NCBI RefSeq assembly: GCF_900143695.1
Contig: NZ_FRFE01000008.1
Span: 1-64,000 of the forward strand
Origin: Desulfopila aestuarii DSM 18488
GTDB taxonomy: Bacteria; Desulfobacterota; Desulfobulbia; Desulfobulbales; Desulfocapsaceae
DNA: 64,000 nt
Reading direction: 5' to 3'
Each line of letters starts with the position of its first letter. Positions within the stretch are counted from its first letter, which is position 1. A model generated the notes under the pieces. It saw only the letters and a program-made list of their open reading frames with translations, had not been told where the DNA came from and searched no databases. The position numbers and the translations under genes were made by a program. Of this stretch, positions 27,380-37,131 are shown one piece after another.

Positions 27380-28635
27380 CGTTCGGATTCTTCTGACCAG
27401 ATAGACACAAGATGGATGATGGTTTCCACCGACCTGGTCATATCCTGGATGGATATCCATTCAGTTTTTGAGTGAAAATTGTGACCACCGGTGAAGATAT
27501 TGGGTGTCGGCAGCCCCATATAGGCGAGTCTGGCACCATCGGTACCACCGCGGATCAACCCCTGCCGCGGCGAGAGTCCTGCCCTCTCGATCGCCTTAAC
27601 TGCATACGCTGTCACCTGCGGATGTTCATCCAGCACGTACTTCATATTGCGATAGCTCTCCTCAATATCGAAGGTGTATTCAAGGCGAGGATGTTTTACC
27701 TTCAGCGCAGCCAGTATGATCCGCATCATCTCTTCTTTATCACTCAGTCCCTCAACTGTGAAATCCCGAATCAGGAACTTCAGCACCGTCTCTTCCACCG
27801 TGCCGGCGATAGCATGTAGATGAACATAGCCTTCGCGGCCTGAGGTGGTCTCGGGCGACATGGTATCTTTTGGGAGGAAATCTATGAATTCCGCAGCAAT
27901 CCGCTGTGAGTTAAGCATTTTCCCCCTGGCATAGCCGGGATGCATATTGATACCCTTGAGGCTGATTGTGACCGAATCGGCGCAGAACGTCTCGTCCTCA
28001 ATCTCACCGGCGGTGCCGCCATCGATGGTGTAGGCGTACCTGGCGCCAAAATGCTCCACATCAAAATATTTGGTACCGGTCCCCACCTCTTCATCCACCG
28101 TGAAAGCCACCCGAATCGGCCCATGGCTGATCTCCGGGTGGGAGAGAAGATAGGCCACTGCGGTCATTATCTCCGCTACCCCAGCCTTGTTGTCGGCTCC
28201 CAGCAGCGTTGTACCGTCGCTGGTGATGATATCGTGACCAAGACAGTCGGCCAGTGCCGTATTCTCACCAGGCCGGATCACCTGCGTCCGATCTCCGGGT
28301 AACGTGATCTCTCCGCCCTGATACTGCCGATGAATAACTGGCTGAACGTTCGTGCCCGTCACCTCCGGCGAGGTGTCCACATGGGCGATCAGACCAATAA
28401 CCGGTACCGATCTGTCGATGTTGGCTGGTATGGTGGCAAATACATAACCGTGCTCGGTTAGTTCGACATCAGCCAGCCCCAGTGCTGTCAGTTCCTGTTG
28501 CAACAACCGGCAGAGATCCAGCTGGCCCGGCGTGCTCGGATAGGTATCTGAATCTTCCGCCGAGCGGGTATCGATGCGCACGTAGCGACAAAACCGCTCA
28601 ACCATCTCCTCAATAGCAAGGGTTGAAATTTTCAA
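27376..28635 (-). CDS. pepT: Peptidase T (tripeptide aminopeptidase)
   Basis: Cytoplasmic M20-family zinc aminopeptidase of 419 residues that removes the N-terminal residue from tripeptides. Metal and catalytic motifs are visible: LIAHVDTSPEVTG, DGTTLLGADNKAGVAEI, TVDEEVGTGTKYFD, TIDGG, and near the C-terminus IRGGTDGARLAYMGLPTPNIFTGGHNFHSKTEW. The start is TTG at 28635 with AAGGA about 9 bases upstream; an ATG ten codons later (28605) lacks a well-spaced site. It converges with modC and lies 30 bp downstream of the GAF gene. No functional tie to molybdenum is apparent. Confidence 0.93.
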   Translation of the reverse strand: MKISTLAIEEMVERFCRYVRIDTRSAEDSDTYPSTPGQLDLCRLLQQELTALGLADVELTEHGYVFATIPANIDRSVPVIGLIAHVDTSPEVTGTNVQPVIHRQYQGGEITLPGDRTQVIRPGENTALADCLGHDIITSDGTTLLGADNKAGVAEIMTAVAYLLSHPEISHGPIRVAFTVDEEVGTGTKYFDVEHFGARYAYTIDGGTAGEIEDETFCADSVTISLKGINMHPGYARGKMLNSQRIAAEFIDFLPKDTMSPETTSGREGYVHLHAIAGTVEETVLKFLIRDFTVEGLSDKEEMMRIILAALKVKHPRLEYTFDIEESYRNMKYVLDEHPQVTAYAVKAIERAGLSPRQGLIRGGTDGARLAYMGLPTPNIFTGGHNFHSKTEWISIQDMTRSVETIIHLVSIWSEESER

Positions 28636-28664
28636 AGTGTTGAATCCTTTATGGTAAGAGACAA

Positions 28665-29369
28665 TTATTTTGAAAGGATAGAAGCCATTGCCTTCTTATA
28701 GCAGACAGGGCAGTAAGTGTGAGAGAAATCCGCATCCAGATCTTTGTGAAGATATTTTTCGACGGAATGCCATTGCCCTTCCTCATCCTTGATCTTCTTG
28801 CAAGAGCAACAGATGGGAATCAGTCCGCGGAGAACCTGCAGTTCCTGCAGATAATCGCTTAGCCGCTCATATTGCTCACCGAGGACGGCGTTCATGAAAT
28901 ACAGTTCAAGGTGGGACTGGATCATATCCCTGAATTTTTGCATCAGCAGATCAAGGGTATCCGAATAGTCATTCGCTCGGGAATCAAGGATGCAGATGGT
29001 TCCGAACAGGGAATTATCGGGCAGAAGAATAGGAAAACCGAGATAGGAGATCATATTCAACTTGATATCCGGATTTGTGCACCACTCTTCATCTTCCAGG
29101 GCATTGGCAACATGCAAACGTTTTCTGGTGTTGAGTACCCGTTCGCAATATAGACCCGAACCGGCGCACCGCTCTCTGTCCCCGACATGGTAAGGGTTGC
29201 CTCTGCTTCTACTGGAGGTAAAGACTTCGAGGTCTTCGTCGACAAGACGCATGATGAGCCCAGCGGGAACATTGGCGACTTGAGCCAGCAAATCGACAAT
29301 ATCCTGCCAGCTGCGCAACACCTGCTCTGGTATTTTCAGATCTTTGGCTTTCGCGGAAATATCAATCAT
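28665..29369 (-). CDS. GAF domain sensory protein with C-terminal CxxC pairs
   Basis: A 234-residue soluble protein. An N-terminal GAF domain (about 20-165) senses an unknown small ligand. A short coiled region leads to a C-terminal module with LRGLIPICCSCKKIKDEEGQWHSVEKYL and CPVCYKK, a zinc-ribbon-like pair of CxxC motifs that often ends PAS/GAF or receiver proteins in delta-proteobacteria. There is no kinase, cyclase or DNA-binding output domain, so it probably modulates a partner. The start at 29369 is supported by GGGGAGGGG immediately upstream; the longer frame to 29384 would place that site inside the gene. It sits between moeA and pepT on the same strand. Confidence 0.8.
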   Translation of the reverse strand: MIDISAKAKDLKIPEQVLRSWQDIVDLLAQVANVPAGLIMRLVDEDLEVFTSSRSRGNPYHVGDRERCAGSGLYCERVLNTRKRLHVANALEDEEWCTNPDIKLNMISYLGFPILLPDNSLFGTICILDSRANDYSDTLDLLMQKFRDMIQSHLELYFMNAVLGEQYERLSDYLQELQVLRGLIPICCSCKKIKDEEGQWHSVEKYLHKDLDADFSHTYCPVCYKKAMASILSK

Positions 29370-29583
29370 CACCCCTCCCCGCAAGGATCAGGAACTACAG
29401 GCTTTGGAAACTTTTCAAAGAAACATCAAGCATCCCATACAATCAGCCTATCACGGAGAAAACAGCAACAGCAAGAATATTTGCCTCTCCCCCTCATGAG
29501 ACAAAGAAACGATCTGACAGTCCTGAAAGCTCAGCTTCCCAATGGCAGGGAGTGAGGAAGCAGTATGCCGAACATGTAAGTAT

Positions 29584-30792
29584 TTAAAAGACAAAAACCT
29601 CCGTAAGCTCGCCAGGGGCAAGAGTCGATCCCGGTTCCACCACGATATAGCCGTCCGCGCCAACGATAGAACTCAACATATGCGAACCCTGTTGCGGAAT
29701 GGGCCGGATAGTTGGTACGGCATTGGGCTCGTCAGTGATCACCACCCGAATGAAATCAGTACGTTTGCCGCTATTCTCGATCACTACCTCGGCACGTGCT
29801 GAGATCGATTTTTTCAGATAGCTCACCCCCTGCATCGCTGCCAGACTGGGGATGACATAGTTCTGGAAACACATAAATGCAGAAACGGGATTACCAGGTA
29901 AGCCAAACAGCAAGGTTGCACCGTTTTTCGCGACAAAAAGTGGCTTGCCAGGTTTCTGTTTGATCTTCCAGAACAGTTGGTGAAGACCGACCTCTTCGGC
30001 AGCCTCTTTCACGTGATCGTGCCGTCCTACCGAGACCCCACCGGAACAGAGAATGATATCGCTCTCTTTGGCCAGTGCCCGGCGTATAGCTTCCACAGTG
30101 GCAGTATAGTCATCTTCCACATGCAGACATTCGATGAGGACACCACCAGCCTCAAGAACAGCACTTTTCAGCATCGGAGCATTGGAGTCCCTCACCTGGA
30201 AGGGCTTGATCGAACCGTCGCCGTGGTGTGCCAGCTCGGTACCTGTGATCAAAAGTGACACGCGCGGAGCATCATAGACCGGTATACTATCGACACCCAC
30301 CGCTGACAACAGGGCAATATGGCGAGGATGCAGAACCTGCCCCTGCTCGAGTATTTTGGTGCCGGCAGTAAATTCTTCACCGGCATAACGAACATCCTGA
30401 CCTTGTTTGCGACAATCGAGGATCTCCACCCCGCCGCCGTTTTCCCGGGTATCCTCCACCCGGATCACGGTATCAGCCCCTTCTGGCAACATTGCCCCGG
30501 TACTGATCCGGATTGCTTCTTGTACACCCACAACACCGTCATAGGGGATTCCGGCCTGGCTCTCACCAGCAATCTGCAAACGTATCGGGGTCTGGTTAGC
30601 AGCACCCATCACATCCTGCCAGCGTACCGCATAACCATCCATGGCGGAACTGGTATAGCGCGGTGAATGCTCGGGGGCACAAATATCCTCGGCCAGACGA
30701 TGAGAAAATGCCTCCTCCAGGGGAACCCGGATGACCCGTGGTGCGGGAAGATTCTGCTGCAGGATGGTCAATGCTTCTTGTACTGAGATCAT
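29584..30792 (-). CDS. moeA: Molybdopterin molybdenumtransferase MoeA
   Basis: Cytoplasmic enzyme (402 residues) that inserts molybdate into adenylylated molybdopterin, the final core step of Moco synthesis. Domain order matches the family: MoeA N-terminal region (SPRYTSSAMDGYAVRWQD; RISTGAMLPEGADTVIRVED), the MoCF-like core with ITGTELA, DSNAPML, SGGVSVGRHDHVKEA and LFGLPGNPVSAFMCF, and a C-terminal beta domain ending LTEVFVF. I chose the ATG at 30792 (MISVQEAL), 8 bp after the moaA stop, over a longer frame overlapping moaA. It is co-transcribed with moaA and close to the mod transporter that supplies molybdate. Confidence 0.95.
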   Translation of the reverse strand: MISVQEALTILQQNLPAPRVIRVPLEEAFSHRLAEDICAPEHSPRYTSSAMDGYAVRWQDVMGAANQTPIRLQIAGESQAGIPYDGVVGVQEAIRISTGAMLPEGADTVIRVEDTRENGGGVEILDCRKQGQDVRYAGEEFTAGTKILEQGQVLHPRHIALLSAVGVDSIPVYDAPRVSLLITGTELAHHGDGSIKPFQVRDSNAPMLKSAVLEAGGVLIECLHVEDDYTATVEAIRRALAKESDIILCSGGVSVGRHDHVKEAAEEVGLHQLFWKIKQKPGKPLFVAKNGATLLFGLPGNPVSAFMCFQNYVIPSLAAMQGVSYLKKSISARAEVVIENSGKRTDFIRVVITDEPNAVPTIRPIPQQGSHMLSSIVGADGYIVVEPGSTLAPGELTEVFVF

Positions 30793-30800
30793 ATCTCTTG

Positions 30801-31817
30801 TCACCCCCCGATGGATGCCATTGAATCCTGGCAATCTGCTTCATGCAATCGCGCCACCTCATAACCGTTACGCAGTTTCTGGCCAACGACCCGAATAATC
30901 TCCGTAGCGACTCGCGCGTCATCAGGCTCACTTCGCAACAGCGTGCGCATATCGAGTACACCCTTGTCGTAGAGGCAGTTCTTCAGCATTCCGCTTGAAG
31001 TGATACGGAGCTTATTGCAGGTGGTACAGAATTTTCGCGACTCACCCTCAATGATGCCAAGCGTCCCTGCATAACCGGGTATGGTAAAACGCCGGGCTGT
31101 CTCCACGCCGCTTACAGCATTCTCGACCATCTCCGGGAAGAGACGTTGCAGCCGCTCCTCGATCGGTTCCGTCTGCAGCCGCTCACGTTTCTTACTGCCG
31201 GAAAAAGGCATCAGCTCGATAAAGCGCAGGGCAACGGGTGCATCTTTTACCAGTGAGGCCAGCTGCAGCAACTCTTCATCCCGGGTGTCGGGCTGAATCA
31301 CAGCATTCACTTTGAGCGGCAACCCCAGCCTCTGAATCTCGTTGAAGACGGCAAGCACCGTCTCCAGCCGATCACGCCGGGTGATTTCAAAAAACCGCGT
31401 CTGGTCCAAGGTATCGAGGCTCAGGTTGATGCCGCCGATATCAAGCTGTTTCAAGGCATTCAGATAGGGCAGCACCGCGACACCGTTGGTGGTGAGGTGC
31501 AGGCGTAAGGATGGATTTTGAGCTTTCAACCTCTGCATGAACTCAAGACAACCCTTGCGGACAAAGGGCTCTCCGCCGGTAATGCGAATCTTGTCCACGC
31601 CAAGTGAAACAAAAATAGCGGCAAGCCGTTCCAACTCTTCATAAGAGAGGATATGGTCATGTCCGAGAACATTCACCCCCTCTTCCGGCATGCAGTAACG
31701 GCAGCGGAGATTGCAACGATCGGTGATGGAGAGGCGAAGATAGGTAACACGACGGCCAAAAGGGTCGACCAACTGGAAAGCCCCGGCGGATTCGCCGGAA
31801 CGGACTCGTGCATTCAT
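30801..31817 (-). CDS. moaA: GTP 3',8-cyclase MoaA
   Basis: Radical-SAM enzyme, 338 residues, catalysing the first step of Moco synthesis (GTP to 3',8-cyclo-GTP with MoaC). The N-terminal SAM cluster is C-x3-C-x2-C (Cys35, Cys39, Cys42). The substrate-binding cluster is C-x2-C-x13-C (Cys264, Cys267, Cys281). The chain ends in Gly-Gly, a conserved and functionally important MoaA tail. RITGGEPFVRKG is also typical. AGAAGGAG lies upstream of the ATG. It is the first gene of moaA-moeA and follows a structured leader that resembles the Moco riboswitch. Confidence 0.96.
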   Translation of the reverse strand: MNARVRSGESAGAFQLVDPFGRRVTYLRLSITDRCNLRCRYCMPEEGVNVLGHDHILSYEELERLAAIFVSLGVDKIRITGGEPFVRKGCLEFMQRLKAQNPSLRLHLTTNGVAVLPYLNALKQLDIGGINLSLDTLDQTRFFEITRRDRLETVLAVFNEIQRLGLPLKVNAVIQPDTRDEELLQLASLVKDAPVALRFIELMPFSGSKKRERLQTEPIEERLQRLFPEMVENAVSGVETARRFTIPGYAGTLGIIEGESRKFCTTCNKLRITSSGMLKNCLYDKGVLDMRTLLRSEPDDARVATEIIRVVGQKLRNGYEVARLHEADCQDSMASIGG

Positions 31818-31859
31818 GCAGACTCCTTCTCAAGGTTTGGAAGGCAATACAGTTTCCCG

Positions 31860-31930
31860 CATTACCCTATCGGCCGAAGACCGTGATTCCCATGGGAACG
31901 GAAGGTCTTTTGGCTCGGAGTTATGTATTC
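31860..31930 (-). promoter_or_regulatory. Structured moaA leader, candidate Moco riboswitch
   Basis: On the minus strand, 45-115 bases before the moaA ATG, the leader reads ACTCCGAGCC (31921-31912), then a stem of AAGACC pairing with GGTCTT that encloses a hairpin around TTCCCATGGGAA, and then CGGCCGATAGGG. The CTCCGAGCC plus GGCCG arrangement around a hairpin fits my memory of the Moco/Tuco RNA motif found upstream of moaA. The identification rests on recall of the motif, not on a covariance search. Confidence 0.45.
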
Positions 31931-32177
31931 GTGATGCTCTATGGCAGTACTACATAAACGCGCCAGCCTCACACTCTTAAAATGTACATGAACTACTCGG
32001 GAAATGCAATAAGCAGCGTGCCTATGCACCCCTCACTCGAAAATCATCGGCTTGGCAAAAGGACTCTTCGGGGTTGCAACATAACCTTTTACCGCCAGCT
32101 ACGGTTGCCGAAACGAACAGTGATGTATACATTGCGCTCTGAATCAAATTTCCCCTCATCTTTTCCCCAGCAATTAA
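31931..32177. other. Remainder of the divergent moaA/AEC intergenic region
   Basis: Together with the moaA leader this makes 360 bp between divergent genes. It should hold promoters for moaA (minus) and the AEC carrier (plus). AT-rich stretches near 31970-31990 and 32120-32165 are plausible, but I see no clear -35/-10 pairs and no strong ribosome site before the AEC ATG. Confidence 0.3.
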
Positions 32178-33158
32178 ATGGATAAACTCCTCTTCTCACT
32201 TGCCCTTATAATCTCCGGTCTCCTATTCGGCTGCGGCCTGCGGCTGCTGTCCGAACGAGGCAGTATCACCCTGCCGTTACCGGTTACCGAGCTTCGCAAA
32301 CTCCTGCAAAAAACGGGTTTGCTCTTTTTCCTGCCCATATCCTTTATGACCGCTGTCTGGGTGGTGCACTTTACCGACTTGCGCATCGCCCTGCTGCCCT
32401 TCATCGGTGTAACCGCCCTTATAACCGGTGGCCTTCTTGGTATGCTGTTTGCGCGGCTGACCAAAGCGCCACCTCAACAGATAGGGGTATTGTTCTGCTG
32501 CAGTTCCTTTACCAATATCGGGGCAATCGGCGCCCTGGTGTGCTATATGTTTCTTGGCGAAGCCGGTTTTGCTCTGGTCGCGCTTTACAAAATGTTTGAA
32601 GAGATCGTCTATTACACCATCGGCTTTCCCATCGCCCGTTTCTACTCAGGCCTTACCGGTAACGATAACAGAACACTCGTTGCCAAGATCTGGGGGACAG
32701 TACGAGACCCCTTCGTCGCAACCATTCTTGCCGCCTTCCTCGCGGGAGTTATTCTGAATGTTTCCGGCCTGGCAAGACCGAAATTTTTCGAAACCATCAA
32801 CAGCCTTTTTATTCCTGCAGGCACTTTTGTGTTAATCGTCTCCATCGGTCTTGGCATGCGCTTTTCCCGGATTGCCAGCTATCTGCCCCTTGCTTTCCCT
32901 GTCACAGTAATCAAGTCAGCGATCATCCCCGTGGTGATTACGAGTCTTGCATGGATGGTCGGACTCGGCAATATCGATGGAGGCCTGCCCCTGCAGGTTG
33001 TGCTGATTCTCAGCTCCATGCCGGTGGCTTTCAACTCACTCGTTGCCGCCTCGATCTATGACCTTGATCTTGATCTAGCCAATGCCTGCTGGCTGGTCTC
33101 CACCTTGTCCCTCGTCGTCGTGCTGCCGTGGCTCTACTGGTTGATCCATTTTTTGTAG
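32178..33158 (+). CDS. AEC family transporter (auxin efflux carrier/malonate transporter type)
   Basis: Integral inner-membrane protein of 326 residues with about ten hydrophobic helices in two five-helix halves, the AEC layout. Family-like segments include CCSSFTNIGAIGALVCYMFLGEAGFALVALYKMFEE in the fourth helix region, and the late SSMPVAFNSLVAASIYDLDLDLANACWLVSTLSLVVVLPWLYWL, with helix-breaking Pro/Asn as in related carriers. Members export or import organic anions, amino acids or peptides driven by ion gradients. The substrate cannot be deduced. It stands alone, divergent from moaA and 154 bp before an oxidoreductase gene, which might act on its substrate. Confidence 0.82.
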   Translation: MDKLLFSLALIISGLLFGCGLRLLSERGSITLPLPVTELRKLLQKTGLLFFLPISFMTAVWVVHFTDLRIALLPFIGVTALITGGLLGMLFARLTKAPPQQIGVLFCCSSFTNIGAIGALVCYMFLGEAGFALVALYKMFEEIVYYTIGFPIARFYSGLTGNDNRTLVAKIWGTVRDPFVATILAAFLAGVILNVSGLARPKFFETINSLFIPAGTFVLIVSIGLGMRFSRIASYLPLAFPVTVIKSAIIPVVITSLAWMVGLGNIDGGLPLQVVLILSSMPVAFNSLVAASIYDLDLDLANACWLVSTLSLVVVLPWLYWLIHFL

Positions 33159-33312
33159 TTGCTTTCTGGTGAGAGAATCCCGTAGCCAGCCGACACAGAG
33201 TCACAGACAAACAGACAGATTGACCGATTTTTTTTAGCGATATACACTCACCTAAGAGACTTCATTCATCGCTTCATAGACAACCATCACCCAGTATCAG
33301 GAGGAACAACAG

Positions 33313-34176
33313 ATGAAAAAATATGGATTTCTCGGCATCGGCATCATGGGCAAAGCTATGGCCGCCAACCTATTACATGCAGGCTTTGAGGTGATGGTGT
33401 GGAACAGGAACATTGAACGATGCAGTCCCCTTATCGATATGGGAGCCAGACAAGGCAAAAGCCCGGCCGAGGTGGTGGCAGACAGCGATATCACCTTTGC
33501 CATGGTTTCTGACCCGGCAGCAGCGGAATCACTCTGTTTCGCACAAAATGGGGTCCTAGACGGCGTATCGGCGGGAAAAGGCTATGTCGATGTCTCCACC
33601 GTTGATCCGGAAACCGCAATGAAGATCGGCAGAGCGATTCAGGGAAAAGGTGGCCGGTATCTGGAGGCCCCTGTTTCCGGTAGTAAAAAGCCTGCCGAGG
33701 ACGGCGCATTGGTCTTTCTCTGCGCCGGTGATCGAGCACTCTACGACGAGGCTGGACCAGCCCTGCAAGTCATGGGCAAAAAGTCATTCTATTTTCCTGA
33801 AATCGGCCAGGGCGCGCAGATGAAACTCGTGATCAACATGATCATGGGTTCGATGATGACAGCTTTTGGCGAAGGCCTGGCGCTGGGAGACAAGCTCGGT
33901 CTGCCCATGACCAGTGTGTTGGATGTGCTGGCCCAGGGTGCAATCAACAACCCAATGTTCCAGCTCAAGGGACCACTGATGGCTGAGGGTAATTTCAATC
34001 CAGCCTTTCCGCTGAAACATATGCAGAAAGATATGCGGCTGGCTCTGCTCATGGGTGACCAACACGGCCAGCCGCTCCATACTGCCGCAGCAGCCAATAA
34101 CGCTTTTATCAAGGCCAGAAACAGCGGCTTTGGCGATGAAGATTTTTCAGCAGTGCTGAAAGCTATCACCAGCTGA
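33313..34176 (+). CDS. Beta-hydroxyacid dehydrogenase (GLYR1/succinic semialdehyde reductase-like)
   Basis: NAD(P)-dependent reductase of 287 residues. The Rossmann motif GFLGIGIMGKAMAANLLHAG opens the protein, followed by the family signature EAPVSGSKKPAEDGALVFLCAGD and the catalytic lysine region GQGAQMKLVINMIMGSMMTAFGE (Lys near 172). The GxGIMGxAMAxNL form and overall sequence resemble the GLYR subgroup characterised from Geobacter, which reduces glyoxylate or succinic semialdehyde; 3-hydroxyisobutyrate dehydrogenase is the alternative. GAGGA lies just before the ATG. It stands alone, converging with the membrane hybrid kinase. Confidence 0.88.
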   Translation: MKKYGFLGIGIMGKAMAANLLHAGFEVMVWNRNIERCSPLIDMGARQGKSPAEVVADSDITFAMVSDPAAAESLCFAQNGVLDGVSAGKGYVDVSTVDPETAMKIGRAIQGKGGRYLEAPVSGSKKPAEDGALVFLCAGDRALYDEAGPALQVMGKKSFYFPEIGQGAQMKLVINMIMGSMMTAFGEGLALGDKLGLPMTSVLDVLAQGAINNPMFQLKGPLMAEGNFNPAFPLKHMQKDMRLALLMGDQHGQPLHTAAAANNAFIKARNSGFGDEDFSAVLKAITS

Positions 34177-34211
34177 CATTTACTGTGCCCGGCCCGCACG
34201 TTCCTTGAGAA

Positions 34212-36953
34212 TTACGGGTGGCGCCGGGCCATTTCATCCAGCAGATCCTGTGCTGCCGTTTTGGCGAGCGGCAGCAGTTCTTGCAATCGTCCCTGCTGCC
34301 TGCCTTTTCCTGCGATCTCCATTTCCATAAAAATCCGCTGCAGGACGGTCGCCCCAACATTACCCACTGCGCCCTTCATCTTGTGGGCCTGCCGACCAGC
34401 CTCTTCTTGCTTGCCATTGTGAACCAGATGCACCAATACGGCCAGTTCTTTCGGTAGCTCCTTTGCCATTTCCTCAAGGATCATCCGGGCCAAGGATTCG
34501 TCACCGAGGAGTCGTCCAACCAGTCCCTTGAAATCAAGGAGAGGCTCCTCATCCTGCGGCAATTTCGCCTCGCCCACCATAACGGTTTCCGCCGACAGAT
34601 CAAGACGCCATACCTCAGTCATCAACCTGTCCAGCTCCTGGGGATCGAGAGGCTTGCTCAGATACCCATTCATCCCCGCTTCAAGACACCGCTCCCGATC
34701 GCCACGCATAGCGTGGGCGGTAAGTGCCACGACCGGCACCCGTGCGTTCCTAACGGTTTCGGCAGAGCTCCTGAGCAGGCGGGTGGTTTCAAAGCCATCT
34801 TTTTCCGGCATGGACAGATCCATCAATACCAGATCATAGGCCTGCCTGGCCAACGCCTCAAGCGCCTTCGTTCCGTCGATAGCTGTATCGACATTACGGT
34901 AGCCAAGCTTGGCAAGAACACCTATCGCCACCTGCAGATTAATGCGGTTATCCTCAACAAGCAGGATTCTTCGTTCCAGATTCTTCTCAACCGGTTGTAA
35001 CACCAGTCCATCTTCAGGGGCCACTATCCGGGCAACCGCATGCAGGTTGACCGTGAAATAAAAGGTGGAACCACGCCCTTTTTCACTATCCACTGAGATC
35101 TCGCCGCCCAGCAGTTCAACAAGCTGCTTGGAAATGGCAAGTCCGAGACCGGTGCCGCCAAACCGTCGGGTAAAGGAGCCATCAACCTGGAAAAAACTTC
35201 CAAAAAGAGCATCCTTATCCTGAACATCAATGCCGATTCCGGTATCAATTACCGAAAAGCGCAACATGGTGCTGTCTTGCTTCTGGTGGTACTTTTCCAC
35301 GGAGATTGAGACCGAACCTGTTTCGGTAAATTTGACGGCATTACCCGCCAGGTTTAAAAGAATCTGGCGAATCCGGCCACCGTCGCTGACAACCCGCACC
35401 GGCACATCTGGCTTGATCTCGCAGAACAGCTCCAGATTTTTCTCTTTTGCACGCGGTGCCAGAATATCAATGCAGTCATTCAGCATCTCACGCAGGTCAA
35501 ACTCCTCAAACTGCAACACAAGCTTACCAGCCTCAATTTTCGAATAGTCAAGGATGTCATTGATGACATAGAGAAGAGAATCGCCGCTGGTGCGAATGGT
35601 TTCCACATAACCACGCTGTTTATCATCAAGGTCGGTATCCAGTAACAGGGTTGTCATACCGATAACCCCGTTCATGGGGGTACGGATTTCATGGCTCATA
35701 TTGGCCAGGAACTGACCTTTTGCCCTGCTCGCCTGCTCCGCCTGTCGGCGGGCCTGCATCATTTCGGTTATATCCGACATGATACAGACAATACCCAGTA
35801 CCGTGCCCTTGTCGTCGGTGATAGTCGCCTTGTCAAAAGACACCTCCCTGTTTTCACCGTCGGGACGGGTAATACGCCAGGTATAGGACTGCTTGCCAGG
35901 GTTAGCCATCAATTCCGCATCTTTTTCGGAAAGGCGATCTGCCGTCTGCTTGTCGATGAACTCATAGACGCTCTTCCCGACAATTGCCTGGCGCGGTTGG
36001 CCCATAAATTCCTCATAAGCGAGGTTACAGCCGGTATACTTGCCATGCACATCCTTATAAAACATGGGGTTAGGGATAGTCTCCATCACCGTCTTCAAGA
36101 GCTTCCACTGCTCCCGCTGCTTTTCACTCGCTGCCTCCGCCAGATCCTTGGCAGCAGTCAGCTCTTCCGTCCGCTCTCTGACCAACTCTTCCAAATGCAG
36201 CTGATGCCGCCCCAACTCTTGCCGGTTGCGGTACAGCTTCTTTGACATCTCATTGAAGGTGGCGCCCATGTCGCCGATTTCATCCCTGCGTGCAAGAGCG
36301 ACGATTTCACCAAGATTGCCATCTGCAACCCGTTTCATTCCCTGTCTCAGCAAATTGAGAGGGGTAATGATTGATCGCCGGAAAAAGACATTGAGGAGCA
36401 AGATGATAACCAGTACACCAAGGCCAAACAGTATGGTGGCAAGGGTAAGTATCTGTTGTTGAACATGGATGACCTGACTTATATCATAATAGATGCCGAG
36501 ATACCCGACCCGTTCTCCAATGATATCGATCCTGTTGAGATATCCACCGTAGCTCTTTTCCCCGAGCGTATAAGTTGCAAAATGGGGTTGCTCCTTGCCG
36601 TCTTCCGGCCTGAGAACCGCGGGAATAGGCTGGCGATTTGATGAACAGTACTGGACTGAACCGTTAGGTTGGTAAAAACAGACATTATCAATTTCATCAA
36701 CAATGTCGTCGATCTCCTGCAGGGTTTTTAAAATGGCAATATGCTGGCCATTGAAGATGGCATTGGCAAAGTCATTTCGTTTTTGCTTGTAGATGGTTTC
36801 AAGCAGCACCTCTACCCGGTAGATTTGGTCCTTGGTTCTACTGGTTTCAATCGGATAGACTAAAGCAAAAAAGATTAGCGCGATCCCAAACGCCACCAGG
36901 ATAAGGGCACCACTCGTTCGGACCTGCAGGTGATTGGACCAGGTAGATTGCAT
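34212..36953 (-). CDS. Membrane hybrid histidine kinase (sensor-HAMP-PAS-HisKA-HATPase-REC-HPt)
   Basis: A 913-residue tripartite kinase. Two membrane helices (about 14-34 and 167-190) bracket a periplasmic sensor of about 130 residues containing two Cys (92, 103). HAMP covers about 191-243, a coiled coil 243-285, PAS 290-400, HisKA with [11 protein letters not shown] (His421), HATPase with [15 protein letters not shown] and GGTGLGL, REC with Asp712 ([13 protein letters not shown]), and HPt with AHKMKG (His857). All four relay stations are present, so phosphate must finally go to a separate response regulator, none of which is adjacent. The gene lies 178 bp downstream of a periplasmic Leu/Ile/Val-type binding protein on the same strand, a likely ligand-presenting partner. 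Confidence 0.9.
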   Translation of the reverse strand: MQSTWSNHLQVRTSGALILVAFGIALIFFALVYPIETSRTKDQIYRVEVLLETIYKQKRNDFANAIFNGQHIAILKTLQEIDDIVDEIDNVCFYQPNGSVQYCSSNRQPIPAVLRPEDGKEQPHFATYTLGEKSYGGYLNRIDIIGERVGYLGIYYDISQVIHVQQQILTLATILFGLGVLVIILLLNVFFRRSIITPLNLLRQGMKRVADGNLGEIVALARRDEIGDMGATFNEMSKKLYRNRQELGRHQLHLEELVRERTEELTAAKDLAEAASEKQREQWKLLKTVMETIPNPMFYKDVHGKYTGCNLAYEEFMGQPRQAIVGKSVYEFIDKQTADRLSEKDAELMANPGKQSYTWRITRPDGENREVSFDKATITDDKGTVLGIVCIMSDITEMMQARRQAEQASRAKGQFLANMSHEIRTPMNGVIGMTTLLLDTDLDDKQRGYVETIRTSGDSLLYVINDILDYSKIEAGKLVLQFEEFDLREMLNDCIDILAPRAKEKNLELFCEIKPDVPVRVVSDGGRIRQILLNLAGNAVKFTETGSVSISVEKYHQKQDSTMLRFSVIDTGIGIDVQDKDALFGSFFQVDGSFTRRFGGTGLGLAISKQLVELLGGEISVDSEKGRGSTFYFTVNLHAVARIVAPEDGLVLQPVEKNLERRILLVEDNRINLQVAIGVLAKLGYRNVDTAIDGTKALEALARQAYDLVLMDLSMPEKDGFETTRLLRSSAETVRNARVPVVALTAHAMRGDRERCLEAGMNGYLSKPLDPQELDRLMTEVWRLDLSAETVMVGEAKLPQDEEPLLDFKGLVGRLLGDESLARMILEEMAKELPKELAVLVHLVHNGKQEEAGRQAHKMKGAVGNVGATVLQRIFMEMEIAGKGRQQGRLQELLPLAKTAAQDLLDEMARRHP

Positions 36954-37131
36954 TTTTTCTACGAGTTATTTTTTTGTGTCGGCATCGCGGAAAAAACGCA
37001 AACGCAGACGATTCAGTTTGGAGGCCGTCGAGAGATTCTATCCTTTCCGGATCAACGCCAATCCATTGGTCAGTTTACGCTCTCGTTCACCCAACTGTCC
37101 TGTCGGCCCGAAAATCCGGACAGCACCATGC

